Part shown: one piece after another, positions 9,336 to 17,739 of the stretch
Layout: each line of letters starts with the position of its first letter
Position numbering within the stretch: the stretch's first letter is position 1
DNA from: an uncultured Planctomycetaceae bacterium
Lineage (GTDB): Bacteria > Planctomycetota > Planctomycetia > Pirellulales > Pirellulaceae
DNA length: 31,002 nucleotides
Assembly: GCA_903927685.1 (NCBI GenBank)
Contig: CAIYOB010000480.1
Location: forward strand, 1 to 31,002
Reading direction: 5' to 3'
The notes under the pieces: model-generated
Told to the model about the DNA's origin: nothing
What the model saw: the letters and a program-made list of their open reading frames with translations, nothing else
Databases searched by the model: none
Translations under genes and position numbers: made by a program

Positions 9336-9388
9336 GGTCGAGTGGCGAGCCCCCAGGTGTCGGAACTGTGGGCTCTCTGCACTCGACC
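9336..9388. repeat. Long inverted repeat between the two direct repeats
   Basis: GGTCGAGTG (9336-9344) pairs perfectly with CACTCGACC (9380-9388), and inside it GAGCCC (9347-9352) pairs with GGGCTC (9370-9375). The two stems are separated by a small internal bulge and close a loop of about 17 bases. This is either a structured RNA or a palindromic dispersed repeat; it is not followed by a T-tract. Confidence 0.65.
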
Positions 9389-9424
9389 ACAGGCACACCA
9401 GTGCGGAGGGAACCGGCCGGGCGG

Positions 9425-9459
9425 CCCCGCGGTGAGTCAACGAAAAGACCCTCCACGCC
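9425..9459 (+). repeat. 35-bp direct repeat, copy 2
   Basis: Second copy of the 9286-9320 element with two mismatches. It feeds directly into the strong hairpin at 9445-9478. Confidence 0.75.
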
Positions 9460-9478
9460 AGCTGGCGAAGAGGGTCTT
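9445..9478. repeat. Strong hairpin after direct repeat copy 2
   Basis: AAGACCCTC (9445-9453) pairs perfectly with GAGGGTCTT (9470-9478), and the interior is the 12-base palindrome CGCCAGCTGGCG (9456-9467), with two unpaired bases per side between the stems. Such an element can act as a terminator or RNA stabiliser, but no U-run follows on either strand, so a dispersed palindromic repeat is equally possible. Confidence 0.7.
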
Positions 9479-10138
9479 AAACGATCTCTTGCGAGAAGGG
9501 AACCGAAGGTCGCGACAGGTCGCTTTCGGCCCGGTCTGTATGGCCCTAGCGGGCATGCCGCGCAGGGCGGGCCAGTGCTTGCTTCGGGCCCCGCTGCCTG
9601 CGCCGTGAACTTTATGCCGAGCCGACATCCGAAACGCAACCGTCTTGGCCGTTCCGTCCGGTCGCCGCCGTTTCCTCCCCCGGGGGCGACTCACTTCTCA
9701 TCTGGCGTTGCGTACTTGCCTCAGACAAACCAGAAACCGACCAATACCCAGCGTCTCTGAACGATACCTCCTCTTGTTCTGGAAACCCAATCTTCACCCC
9801 GTCCCGCGGCAGCTCATGTGCCTCGTTCAATCCGGGACTTGCGGCCTTCGAGGAGCGTCTGGTCCTCCCGCTCCTCAGCGTTCGTTGTCCGGTGGAGTAT
9901 GCATCTCAGCCCTCCCTTTTACATAGCCAGCTGTTCGTACCTCGTTCCCTCTTCCCCCCTCATCAGCCACTCATCTCACCTCTCTCAACTGTAACTGTAA
10001 GTACATACCCGCCGACCGCTGACCGGGCAAAGAAAACGAGCTGCGATTTCGCCGGATGTTAACTTGTCACGGCGCGCGAGTAGTCCCTACAGCGGTCAGG
10101 AAAACTCTGCGGGGGCGAGGGCCGGTGAAGCCCCGGTT

Positions 10139-12100
10139 TCATTCGGCGATGACCACGGCGAGCGCCCAACCGGCGGAGCGGACCGGGGCAAAGTGAAACG
10201 CGGAAAGGCGGCCGGTCCAGGGATCCGCCGCCGTAACCCGGCCCTCTTCCTGGCCCAGCATCCGCCGGCGGAGCGCCGTCAAGGCGGCGTCCGTCTGGAA
10301 CAAGGGGAAATCGTCCAGCTTGCGCGGCAGTTCGCACTGCGGGACGGGATGGCTGATAAAGGTGCCGGTGCCGCTGACCACAAAGGCGTAGCCGGCGCGT
10401 CCCACCTGGGCTTGGCCGAGCCAGGCCTCCAGCACCTGGAAATAGTCCAACGAAAGGTCGGCCGTCACGACGCCGACGATCCGGCCTTGCCGTTCCAACG
10501 GCACCGAGTAGGTCAGCATGGGCACATTGCCGCCGCCCGTGTCGACGAACGGTTCGCTCCACATCGCTCGGCGCTGAGTCGTCGGCAGCTGGTACCACGC
10601 CCACTCGCGGTAGCTGGGCGAATAGGTTGGCAAGGTCAGCTGCTTGGCCGCAATGCCCCCCGCTTCGCGGCAGACATACAGGGCAAACTCCTCCTGCTGG
10701 CGATCGAATTGCCGGGGCTCGAAGGCCACGCAGATGCCGAACACCCGCGAGTCCTTCCGCAGGGCCTCGCGCATCCAGGCTGCGAGCTGGTCGGCGGTCC
10801 AATCGGGCCGCAGGCTCAGGGTTACCGCCATCACCTGTGGGATGGTCGCCAATTGCCGCAGGTCGGCGTCCAGCCGCTCGGCCATCTCGCGGGTCAAAGT
10901 GGTCTGCAGTTGCCGCTCCGCGGCTTCGGTCTGGAGCAACTCCTGCTCCAGCCGCCAGTGGAACCAAGAACCGCCGACCAGCACGAGCAGCAGGCACAGC
11001 AGAACTGCCGTGGACGCGACCGCCCGCGCCGGATGCCGCCGGCACCACCGCCACAGCCGCTCACCGGCGCCGACCGGCCGCGCCCGGATGGGCTCGCCGG
11101 CCAGGTAACGTCCCAACTCGTCGGCCAGGTCCTGGGCCGTCGGATAGCGGCGTGCGACACTCTTCTCCAGGCACTTCAAGGCGATGGTGTCCAGGTCGCG
11201 GGGGACGAGCGAGTTCAGGTCCCGGGGAGCGAGCGGGTCTCGATGCAGAACTTGCACCAGCGTGTCCACCGGATTCGCGGCGAAAAACGGCGGCCGGCCG
11301 GTCAGCAGTTCGTACAGCACCGCGCCCAAGGCGTAGACATCCGAGGCGGGGCCGATCTTGTCGGCCATGCCGCCGGCCTGCTCGGGCGGCATGTAGCTGG
11401 GCGTGCCCAGAATCTGCCCGGTGCCGGTCAGCTTGCTGTCGCCTCGGACGCGTTTGGCCAAGCCGAAATCGGTCACCCGCGGATGGCCGGCGCGGTCCAG
11501 CAGGATGTTGGCCGGCTTGAGATCGCGGTGGATCACGCCGGCCTGGTGGGCAAAGTGGACGGCCTCGGCGACGGTCCGCACCAACGCGGCGGCCTCGCGG
11601 GGCGGCAGCGGTCCGTTCTTGACGCGGTCCGCCAGACTCTGCCCTTCGACGTAGCCCATCGAAAAGTAGTGCTGCCCCGCCAACTCCCCGACCTCGTAAA
11701 TCGGCACGATGCCCGGATGATCGAGAATCGCCGCCGCCTCGGCTTCCGCGTGGAACCGCCGCACCTCGGCCTCCGAGGCCAGCTGGCCGGTCAGGATCAG
11801 CTTGATCGCGACGATGCGCTGGAGGCTCTTCTGGCGGGCGCGATAGATCACTCCCATGCCGCCACGGGCCAGTTCTTCGAGCAGTTCGTAGTCGCCAAAG
11901 TCGCGCGGCTGGCCGCCGCTGCCCACACGCTCCGGAACCGCGGTGCCTGGCCCGCCACCGCCGATGGCCCCTTGTCCGGTCGGCGGCGTCCGGGCGAGCC
12001 TCGCGTCCGAGTCCCCGCAAGGCGGAGCCGGCAAGGTCTCCAAATTGGCCTCATCCCGCTGCTGCTGGCGTGCATCGCCGGTGCTGTTCGCTCCCGCCAT
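10139..12100 (-). CDS. Transmembrane Ser/Thr protein kinase with C-terminal Cache sensor
   Basis: A 653-residue bacterial Hanks-type kinase. Kinase domain about 71-337: glycine loop LARGGMGVIYRA (78-89), catalytic lysine in VAIK (K100), HRDLKPANILLD (191-202), DFGLAK (211-216), and TPSYMPPEQ in the activation segment. A single membrane helix lies at about 361-378 (VASTAVLLCLLLVLVGGSW), followed by an extracytoplasmic domain of about 270 residues. The latter resembles a double-Cache/PDC sensor (AWYQLPTTQRRAMWSEPFVD ... GVVTADLSLDYF ... GYAFVVSGTGTFISHP). The protein stops immediately after the last Cache strand (GWALAVVIAE), with no second membrane helix, HAMP or phosphatase module. ATG at 12100 has GGAG seven bases upstream and starts 19 bp after the surface-protein stop, implying co-transcription. 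Likely role: sensing a small extracytoplasmic ligand and phosphorylating cytoplasmic targets. Confidence 0.92.
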   Translation of the reverse strand: MAGANSTGDARQQQRDEANLETLPAPPCGDSDARLARTPPTGQGAIGGGGPGTAVPERVGSGGQPRDFGDYELLEELARGGMGVIYRARQKSLQRIVAIKLILTGQLASEAEVRRFHAEAEAAAILDHPGIVPIYEVGELAGQHYFSMGYVEGQSLADRVKNGPLPPREAAALVRTVAEAVHFAHQAGVIHRDLKPANILLDRAGHPRVTDFGLAKRVRGDSKLTGTGQILGTPSYMPPEQAGGMADKIGPASDVYALGAVLYELLTGRPPFFAANPVDTLVQVLHRDPLAPRDLNSLVPRDLDTIALKCLEKSVARRYPTAQDLADELGRYLAGEPIRARPVGAGERLWRWCRRHPARAVASTAVLLCLLLVLVGGSWFHWRLEQELLQTEAAERQLQTTLTREMAERLDADLRQLATIPQVMAVTLSLRPDWTADQLAAWMREALRKDSRVFGICVAFEPRQFDRQQEEFALYVCREAGGIAAKQLTLPTYSPSYREWAWYQLPTTQRRAMWSEPFVDTGGGNVPMLTYSVPLERQGRIVGVVTADLSLDYFQVLEAWLGQAQVGRAGYAFVVSGTGTFISHPVPQCELPRKLDDFPLFQTDAALTALRRRMLGQEEGRVTAADPWTGRLSAFHFAPVRSAGWALAVVIAE

Positions 12101-12119
12101 CGTTCAACTCCGCAGACCG

Positions 12120-15100
12120 TCATGGCGAACGATTGGCGGACATGGCCGCAGGGCCTGCGGCGTTGCCGGGGTGATAGACGGCCGGTTCGTCGGCGCCGTC
12201 GCCGTTCCAGTCGCCGGCGACGGGCAGGTCGCCGGGGCCGCCCAGGCGGAAGACGGCGTCGTGGGCGTTCAATTCGTGGTTGCCGTCCAGGTCGACGATC
12301 CACTGGCCGCCGCGATAGACGCCGATCTCGTCGATCCCGTTGCCGTCGAAATCGCCGACGACGGGCAGATCACCGGGCTGGCCGTATTCGAACGCGCGGT
12401 CGTGCTCGGACCAGCGGCCGTCGCCGTCGGCGTCCAAGCGCCAGCGGCCGTCCTGGAACACGCCGATGTTCTTGATTCCGTCGCCCGACCAGTCGCCGGT
12501 CACCGGGAGCTGAGCCCCGGCGCCGTAGCGGAAGACGTGATCGATGACGTCCGCGCGTGTGGCGCCCTCGGCCGTATGCCGCAGCAGCCGCAGGCCGCTG
12601 GTCGCTTCCTGCGGCTTGGGCGGGACATTCTTCGGCTTGGGCAGCCCCGGCACCTGGTTCTGCAAGTCCGGCAGGCCGGCCTCAATCTCCAACGCCTGCG
12701 GGTCCCCGGGCCACGCGGGACCAAAGATGCCGATGTCGTCTTTGCCGTCGCCGTTCCAGTCGCCGCTGACCGGGAAATCGAACTCGTTGCCCAGTCGGGC
12801 CCACAAGTCCTCGTCGTCCCAACGTCCGTTGCCGTTCAGGTCCAGGAAGAAGTGGCCCCGGCAGTAGACGCCGATTTCATCGATCCCGTCGCCGTTGAAG
12901 TCGCCCGCGATGGGGATGCTGTCGGCGTCGCCGAAGACCAACTCGTGGGCCGACCTGGCGCCGTCCGCTTCGCCGATCCCGGTGCCCAGCGTCCAGCGGC
13001 CCTGGTCCAGCGGGCGGCCGTACCAATCCGTGACGTCGTGAAATGTCACCGCCCGCCACTGCAAGCCGGCCAGCGGGACGGGACCGCCGTGGCCGCGCGG
13101 GGCGCCGGCGTCGATGACGCTCAAGTGCCAGCTGAAGTCCTGCATCCCGCCCGTGCCGCGGGTGCCGAAACTCAGTGGCACATCCACCGGCGGTGGGAAG
13201 TAGAATGGGCGTACCGGTGGCGGCAGGAGTTCGAGCGCCGGCGCCGAGGGCGTCGGTATCGGGTCGGGAAAGCTGGGCGGCGGCACGATGCCCATCCGGC
13301 CCACCGAAATCTCGCTGAAGTTGTTGTCCCGGGAATGGACGCCGGCGGCCAGCGAGATGCCGACGATCGCGTCCCACTGGGGATAGTCGCCGTGGCCGGC
13401 ACGCTGGTCCGGAGCGACCGGCGAATTGGGGTTCCAGGCCGTGCCGCCCGTGCTGCCCGGCGTGTCCAGGCCGTCCTGCAGCCGCGCGGGCTGGACTTCG
13501 ATCACGTCGTAGGCGCCGGGCGGCAAGCCGCGAAACTCGTAGTAGCCGTTCGCATCGGTGACGGCGGTGATCACTGCGGATCGGTAGGTCCCTGGCAAGG
13601 CCCGGTCGCTGCTGACCGGCAGCCCTGTTTGCGCATCCCGCAGCGCCAGCGTCACGCCCGCCAAGGGCCGGTCGTCGGGCGTCTTGCGGCCGTCACGCCG
13701 CTGCCAGATGTCGGCCGGCAAGCGTCCGTTCAACGTGCGGAGCATCTCGCCGTCCTGGAACACGTAGCCGGACAACTGGGCCGGCGGCAATTCGCAGAAG
13801 TCGTAGTCGGACAACGACTGGCCGGCCGGGATTTGAATGTCGCCGATCAGGTCCGCCACCGCCACGTTGCCGCCGTGCGAGCCGGCCCGCTGGCCGCCGT
13901 GGAAGTAGCCGGCCGGCTGGATTTCCTGCACGGCATACTGGCCAGGCCGCAAGTTTTCGAAGCGGTAGCGACCTTCTGCATCCGTCGTCGCCTCGGCCAC
14001 CACGCGGCCGCGGGAGTCGAGCAGGCGGATGGCCACTCCCGCCAACGGCTGCTCGCCCGCGTCGCGAATGCAGTCCTGGTCGGGATCCAAGTGCACGACG
14101 CCTTCGAGGCTGCTGGCCGGCAGCTCGCAGAAGTCGTAATCGGTCAGGGCCTGTCCGGCGGGCACTTCGATCTCGGAGATCAGATCGTCGACGGCCACGT
14201 TGCCGCCGTGCGAGCCGACGCGCTGGCCGCCGTGAAAATACCCGGCGGGTTGAAGCTCCTGGACGGCGTACTGGCCAGGCCGCAAGTTCTCGAAGCGGTA
14301 CCTGCCCTCCGCGTCGGTCGTGGTCTCGGCCAGCACCTGCCCGCTGGCATCGCGCAGGCGGATCACAACGCCAGCCAAGGGCTGCTCGCCTGCGTCGAAC
14401 CGGCAATTCTGATTCGGGTCCAGATGCACCCGGCCCGTGAGACTGCTCGGCGGCACCTCGCAGAAATCGTAGTCCGTCAAGTCCTGGCCCGAGCGGACCG
14501 CGATGGCGCTGATCGTGTCTTCCAGGCTGGCGTCCCCGCCGCCCGAGCCGGCGCGCTGGCCGCCGTGAAAGTAGCCGGCGGGCTGCTGTTCCCACACGGT
14601 GTACGTGCCGGGCGCCAAGTCGGCGAAGCGGTACCGGCCATCGCTGTCGGTTTGCGTCGAGGCGACCACGCCGCCATCGCGGTCCCGCAATTCCACGGTC
14701 ACGCCGGCCAGCGACAGGTCTTCCGGATCCCGCTGGCAGTCGCGGTCCAGGTCGGAGAACACGAGCCCCTGGATGCTGCCGGAACGGAGTTCGCCAAAGT
14801 CGTAGCGTTCGCCGGCATCGCCCCAGCGGAGCCCGATCCCGTGAATCTGGTCGCCCGGGTTCACGGCGGTCCCGGCGGCCGTTCCGCCCACCGTGCCGGC
14901 CGAATCCAGACCGTCCAAGTATCCGGCGGGCTGCGACTCGGCGACCGTATACCGGCCGGCGCGAAGATCGCGGAATTCGTAACTGCCGTCCTGGCCGGTC
15001 TGCGTTGTCGCGACCACCTGGCCGGCCTCGTCCAACAGCCGCACCGTGACGCCCGCCAGGGGCTCTTCGCCGGATTCGTACTGGCCATTGTTGTTGCGGT

Positions 15101-17675
15101 CGTGGTACACGGTGCCGGACAGCGACGCGGGCGCATGTTCGCAGAAATCGTAGTCCACCGCGGACTGGCCGGACGTCAACACGATGCCGTCGATCCGATC
15201 GTTGCCGGCCGCCGTTCCCAGCGTCTGTCCGTCGACCGTGCCGACTCGGTCCGGGCCGTCGATCAGGCCCTCCGGCGTCTGTTCGACGACGGTGTACGTG
15301 CCGGGCAACAGTCCGTCGAACCGATAGTTGCCCGCGGCGTCGGTTAGCGTCTGGGCGACCGTGGCGCCGGTGGCGTCCAACAGCCGCACGACGACGCCGG
15401 CCAGCGGCGGCTGCGAACCGCCGGGCGTGTAGCAGTCGCCGTCCGGGCTGGTCAGATGCACGCTGCCGCGGATCGAGGCCAGCCGGAATTCGCCAAAGTT
15501 GTAATCGAGTCCCGAATCGCCCCACCACAACTGGATCTGGCCGATGCGATCGCCGGGCTGGTCCGCCTGGCCGACCGTCAGACCGCCCACGGTGCCGGCG
15601 CGGTCCTGGCCGTCGACCCAGCCGCCGGGATGCGACTGAACCACCGAGTATACGCCGGCGCGGAGAAAGTCGAATTGGTAGAAGCCTTGGGCATCGGTCG
15701 TCGTCACCGCGACTTGCTGGCCGGTGTCGTCCAGCAGGCGGAGCGTGACGCCGGCCAGGCCTTCCTCGCCCGTCTCGCGCAGGCCGTCGTTGTCGCGATC
15801 GTGGTACACGTAGCCGGACAGTTGAGCCGGCAGGAATTCGCAGAAGTCGTAGTCGAGCGCCTGCTGGCTGGACGCGATCGTGATCTCGCCGATCGTCCCG
15901 TCGGCCGTGACGCGCCCCACGGTCCGGCCCGCGACGGTCCCCAGCTGCTCGCCGCCGTCGATCAGACCTTCGGGCGTGAGTTCCGCAACGGCGTATGTGC
16001 CGGGGAACAAGCCGGCAAACTGATACCGGCCGTCGGGGTCCGTCGTCGTCTCGGCCAGCACGCGCCCCGTGGCATCCAGCAGCCGGACCGTGGCGTCCGC
16101 CAGCGGCACGCGCGTCGCGCCCGCGACATAGCAGTCGCCGAATCGATCGGCCACGCTGACGCGGCCTTGGATCGAGGCGGGGACCAGTTCGCCAAAGTTG
16201 TATTCGACGCCGGCTTGTCCGCCGCCCAGCGAGATCTCTTCCAGCGCGTCGCCCGGATTCCGGGCCTGCCCGCGGGCCTGGCCGGCGACCGTGCCCGCGG
16301 CATCCAAGCCGTCCAGGTAGCCGGCCGGCTGGACCGCTTCCACCACCCGATACACGCCCGGCGCCAAGCCGCGGACCACGTAGTAACCACTGCTGTCGGT
16401 CGTGACCGTGACCGGACTCTGGGGGCTGATCGTTTCGAGGGCCGAGACGACGATCTGCACGCCGCCCAAGCCTTCCTCGCCGGCGTCTCGCCGGCCGTCG
16501 TTGTCGCGGTCGTGGTAGACATAGCCGCTGATTTCCGCCGGAGCCGCTTCGGCAAAATCGAAGTCGACGGCGTGCGTGCCGCCCAGGGGCACGGAGATCT
16601 CCGTCAGCAGGTCGCGGTCGTCGTCGACGCTGCGGCCCGTCGGGGCACCCGCGACGGTCCCCGGGATCGCCCCCACGCTGAACAAGCCTTCCGGCTGGGT
16701 TTCCCGCACCTGGTACACGCCGGGCTGGAGGTTCAGCTCCAAGCCGAACGAATAGCGGCCTTGCGCATCAGTGACCGTGGTGTGCCCCGTGAACCGGTAT
16801 TCGCCGTCGACCTGCTGCCACAGGGCCAGCGTGACGCCGGCCAGGCCCGGCTCGCCGGCCGCCTGCCGCAGGTCGAGGTCGGTTTCGAGAAACACCTTGC
16901 CGGAGATCGAGATCGGCAGCGGCAATTGCTGCGTCTGGCCGACCGCTCCGGCGGTGCGGTCGCGTTTGCCGCCCTCGTCGTCGGCGGGCAGATCCAGCTC
17001 CGTGCCGGCCAGCGCGGAATCGTACCGGTTGCGAAACTCGCCGCTCGCCTCCGCCGCGTGGAAATGCGGAGCCGAAAACGTCGCCGTCAGCAGCGAACCC
17101 TGAAACTCGACCCCGGAAGCCAGCGGGTCGATGCTCTCGTTCAGCGCCTCGTAATCGACCTCGTCGGGATCGAAGCCCTGCACTTCGTCGACGTCGATGC
17201 TAAAGACCAGTTTGTCGCCGGCGCGAAAGCCGGTCAGGTCCAGGACCAGCAGCATGCCGCCGTCGTCGACCGTGGCCCGGACGGTTGCCAGGGGGTCGGC
17301 CGTCTGCAGGGCAACCAGCGTAAACGGGAAGGCATGGTCGGCGCCCAGGCCGCCCTCGACGGTGTCGAAGATCAAGTCGCCAACGCTCATCCCCGGCAGG
17401 TTCTGGTCCGTGCGCAGGGTGACGCGCGTCAATTGCGTGTCTTCCGCGCCGCCTTGGAACGTCAATTCGAACGTGTCGCCGTGCGCGTCGGACCCGATAT
17501 CTTCCTCGATGTACACCGCGCCGACGTACAGCGGATCGGCGGCTAGCAACTGCCGCGGTTCCATGAGTTCGAATCCGCGCAGGCGGGCCGGTTCCGCAAC
17601 GGCGCGGCGGATTGGTTTCGGCTTCCGACCGGAGACCCGCTGCAACAAATTCTTCGCATGCGTGAGCAGTTGCAC
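12120..17675 (-). CDS. Giant LEPR-xLL surface protein with ten SdrD/Cna-B-like repeats and FG-GAP-like C-terminus
   Basis: An 1851-residue secreted or cell-surface protein. It has no classical Sec signal; it begins with a basic stretch and MEPRQLLAAD (about 38-47), the LEPR-xLL motif typical of very large planctomycete extracellular proteins. About 48-255 is a beta-rich domain, possibly cohesin- or anchor-like. Ten SdrD B-like (Cna-B fold) domains follow, starting near residues 257, 380, 500, 615, 733, 850, 966, 1078, 1186 and 1298, each with a Ca-loop-like start (HDRDNDG), GVTVRLLD, GRYRFENLRPGQYAV and a closing YDFCE/YNFGE. After a proline-rich linker, about five FG-GAP/VCBS-like units (LPVAGDWNGDGADE) end the protein. 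GTG at 17675 is favoured by GGAGG six bases upstream. It sits between the WD40 and kinase genes. Likely roles are adhesion or envelope structure; export route unknown. Confidence 0.92.
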   Translation of the reverse strand: MQLLTHAKNLLQRVSGRKPKPIRRAVAEPARLRGFELMEPRQLLAADPLYVGAVYIEEDIGSDAHGDTFELTFQGGAEDTQLTRVTLRTDQNLPGMSVGDLIFDTVEGGLGADHAFPFTLVALQTADPLATVRATVDDGGMLLVLDLTGFRAGDKLVFSIDVDEVQGFDPDEVDYEALNESIDPLASGVEFQGSLLTATFSAPHFHAAEASGEFRNRYDSALAGTELDLPADDEGGKRDRTAGAVGQTQQLPLPISISGKVFLETDLDLRQAAGEPGLAGVTLALWQQVDGEYRFTGHTTVTDAQGRYSFGLELNLQPGVYQVRETQPEGLFSVGAIPGTVAGAPTGRSVDDDRDLLTEISVPLGGTHAVDFDFAEAAPAEISGYVYHDRDNDGRRDAGEEGLGGVQIVVSALETISPQSPVTVTTDSSGYYVVRGLAPGVYRVVEAVQPAGYLDGLDAAGTVAGQARGQARNPGDALEEISLGGGQAGVEYNFGELVPASIQGRVSVADRFGDCYVAGATRVPLADATVRLLDATGRVLAETTTDPDGRYQFAGLFPGTYAVAELTPEGLIDGGEQLGTVAGRTVGRVTADGTIGEITIASSQQALDYDFCEFLPAQLSGYVYHDRDNDGLRETGEEGLAGVTLRLLDDTGQQVAVTTTDAQGFYQFDFLRAGVYSVVQSHPGGWVDGQDRAGTVGGLTVGQADQPGDRIGQIQLWWGDSGLDYNFGEFRLASIRGSVHLTSPDGDCYTPGGSQPPLAGVVVRLLDATGATVAQTLTDAAGNYRFDGLLPGTYTVVEQTPEGLIDGPDRVGTVDGQTLGTAAGNDRIDGIVLTSGQSAVDYDFCEHAPASLSGTVYHDRNNNGQYESGEEPLAGVTVRLLDEAGQVVATTQTGQDGSYEFRDLRAGRYTVAESQPAGYLDGLDSAGTVGGTAAGTAVNPGDQIHGIGLRWGDAGERYDFGELRSGSIQGLVFSDLDRDCQRDPEDLSLAGVTVELRDRDGGVVASTQTDSDGRYRFADLAPGTYTVWEQQPAGYFHGGQRAGSGGGDASLEDTISAIAVRSGQDLTDYDFCEVPPSSLTGRVHLDPNQNCRFDAGEQPLAGVVIRLRDASGQVLAETTTDAEGRYRFENLRPGQYAVQELQPAGYFHGGQRVGSHGGNVAVDDLISEIEVPAGQALTDYDFCELPASSLEGVVHLDPDQDCIRDAGEQPLAGVAIRLLDSRGRVVAEATTDAEGRYRFENLRPGQYAVQEIQPAGYFHGGQRAGSHGGNVAVADLIGDIQIPAGQSLSDYDFCELPPAQLSGYVFQDGEMLRTLNGRLPADIWQRRDGRKTPDDRPLAGVTLALRDAQTGLPVSSDRALPGTYRSAVITAVTDANGYYEFRGLPPGAYDVIEVQPARLQDGLDTPGSTGGTAWNPNSPVAPDQRAGHGDYPQWDAIVGISLAAGVHSRDNNFSEISVGRMGIVPPPSFPDPIPTPSAPALELLPPPVRPFYFPPPVDVPLSFGTRGTGGMQDFSWHLSVIDAGAPRGHGGPVPLAGLQWRAVTFHDVTDWYGRPLDQGRWTLGTGIGEADGARSAHELVFGDADSIPIAGDFNGDGIDEIGVYCRGHFFLDLNGNGRWDDEDLWARLGNEFDFPVSGDWNGDGKDDIGIFGPAWPGDPQALEIEAGLPDLQNQVPGLPKPKNVPPKPQEATSGLRLLRHTAEGATRADVIDHVFRYGAGAQLPVTGDWSGDGIKNIGVFQDGRWRLDADGDGRWSEHDRAFEYGQPGDLPVVGDFDGNGIDEIGVYRGGQWIVDLDGNHELNAHDAVFRLGGPGDLPVAGDWNGDGADEPAVYHPGNAAGPAAMSANRSP

Positions 17676-17739
17676 GATTCACCTCCGTGCCTTGCGGTCC
17701 CTTCCTTGGTCGCCGGCGGCAACTGGGCCGGCCCGACTG

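Larger units (their letters stand above)
9280..10138. other. Long intergenic region without a convincing gene
   Basis: About 860 bp between the Gfo/Idh/MocA stop and the kinase stop. The first 200 bp carry structured repeats, listed separately. At 9661-9690 is a small hairpin (GTCGCC/GGCGAC arms) around a CCCCCGGGGG core. From about 9740 to 10040 the plus strand becomes pyrimidine-rich and lower in GC than the flanking genes. Short open frames on both strands (for example 9612-9830 minus) have no recognisable protein features. The right part would be the 3' untranslated end of the kinase operon. Confidence 0.6.

Noticed and set aside
9445..9478. Intrinsic terminator call for the strong hairpin
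   Set aside because: Neither strand shows a T-run after the stem, so it is listed as a repeat and not as a terminator.
9612..9830. 72-residue minus-strand frame in the intergenic region
   Set aside because: No ribosome site, no recognisable motif, and composition like the surrounding non-coding DNA.
11943..17546. Long plus-strand open frames opposite the giant surface-protein and kinase genes
   Set aside because: They are antisense mirrors of repetitive high-GC coding sequence, rich in Arg/Gly/Ala without family motifs; the minus-strand frames carry clear domains.
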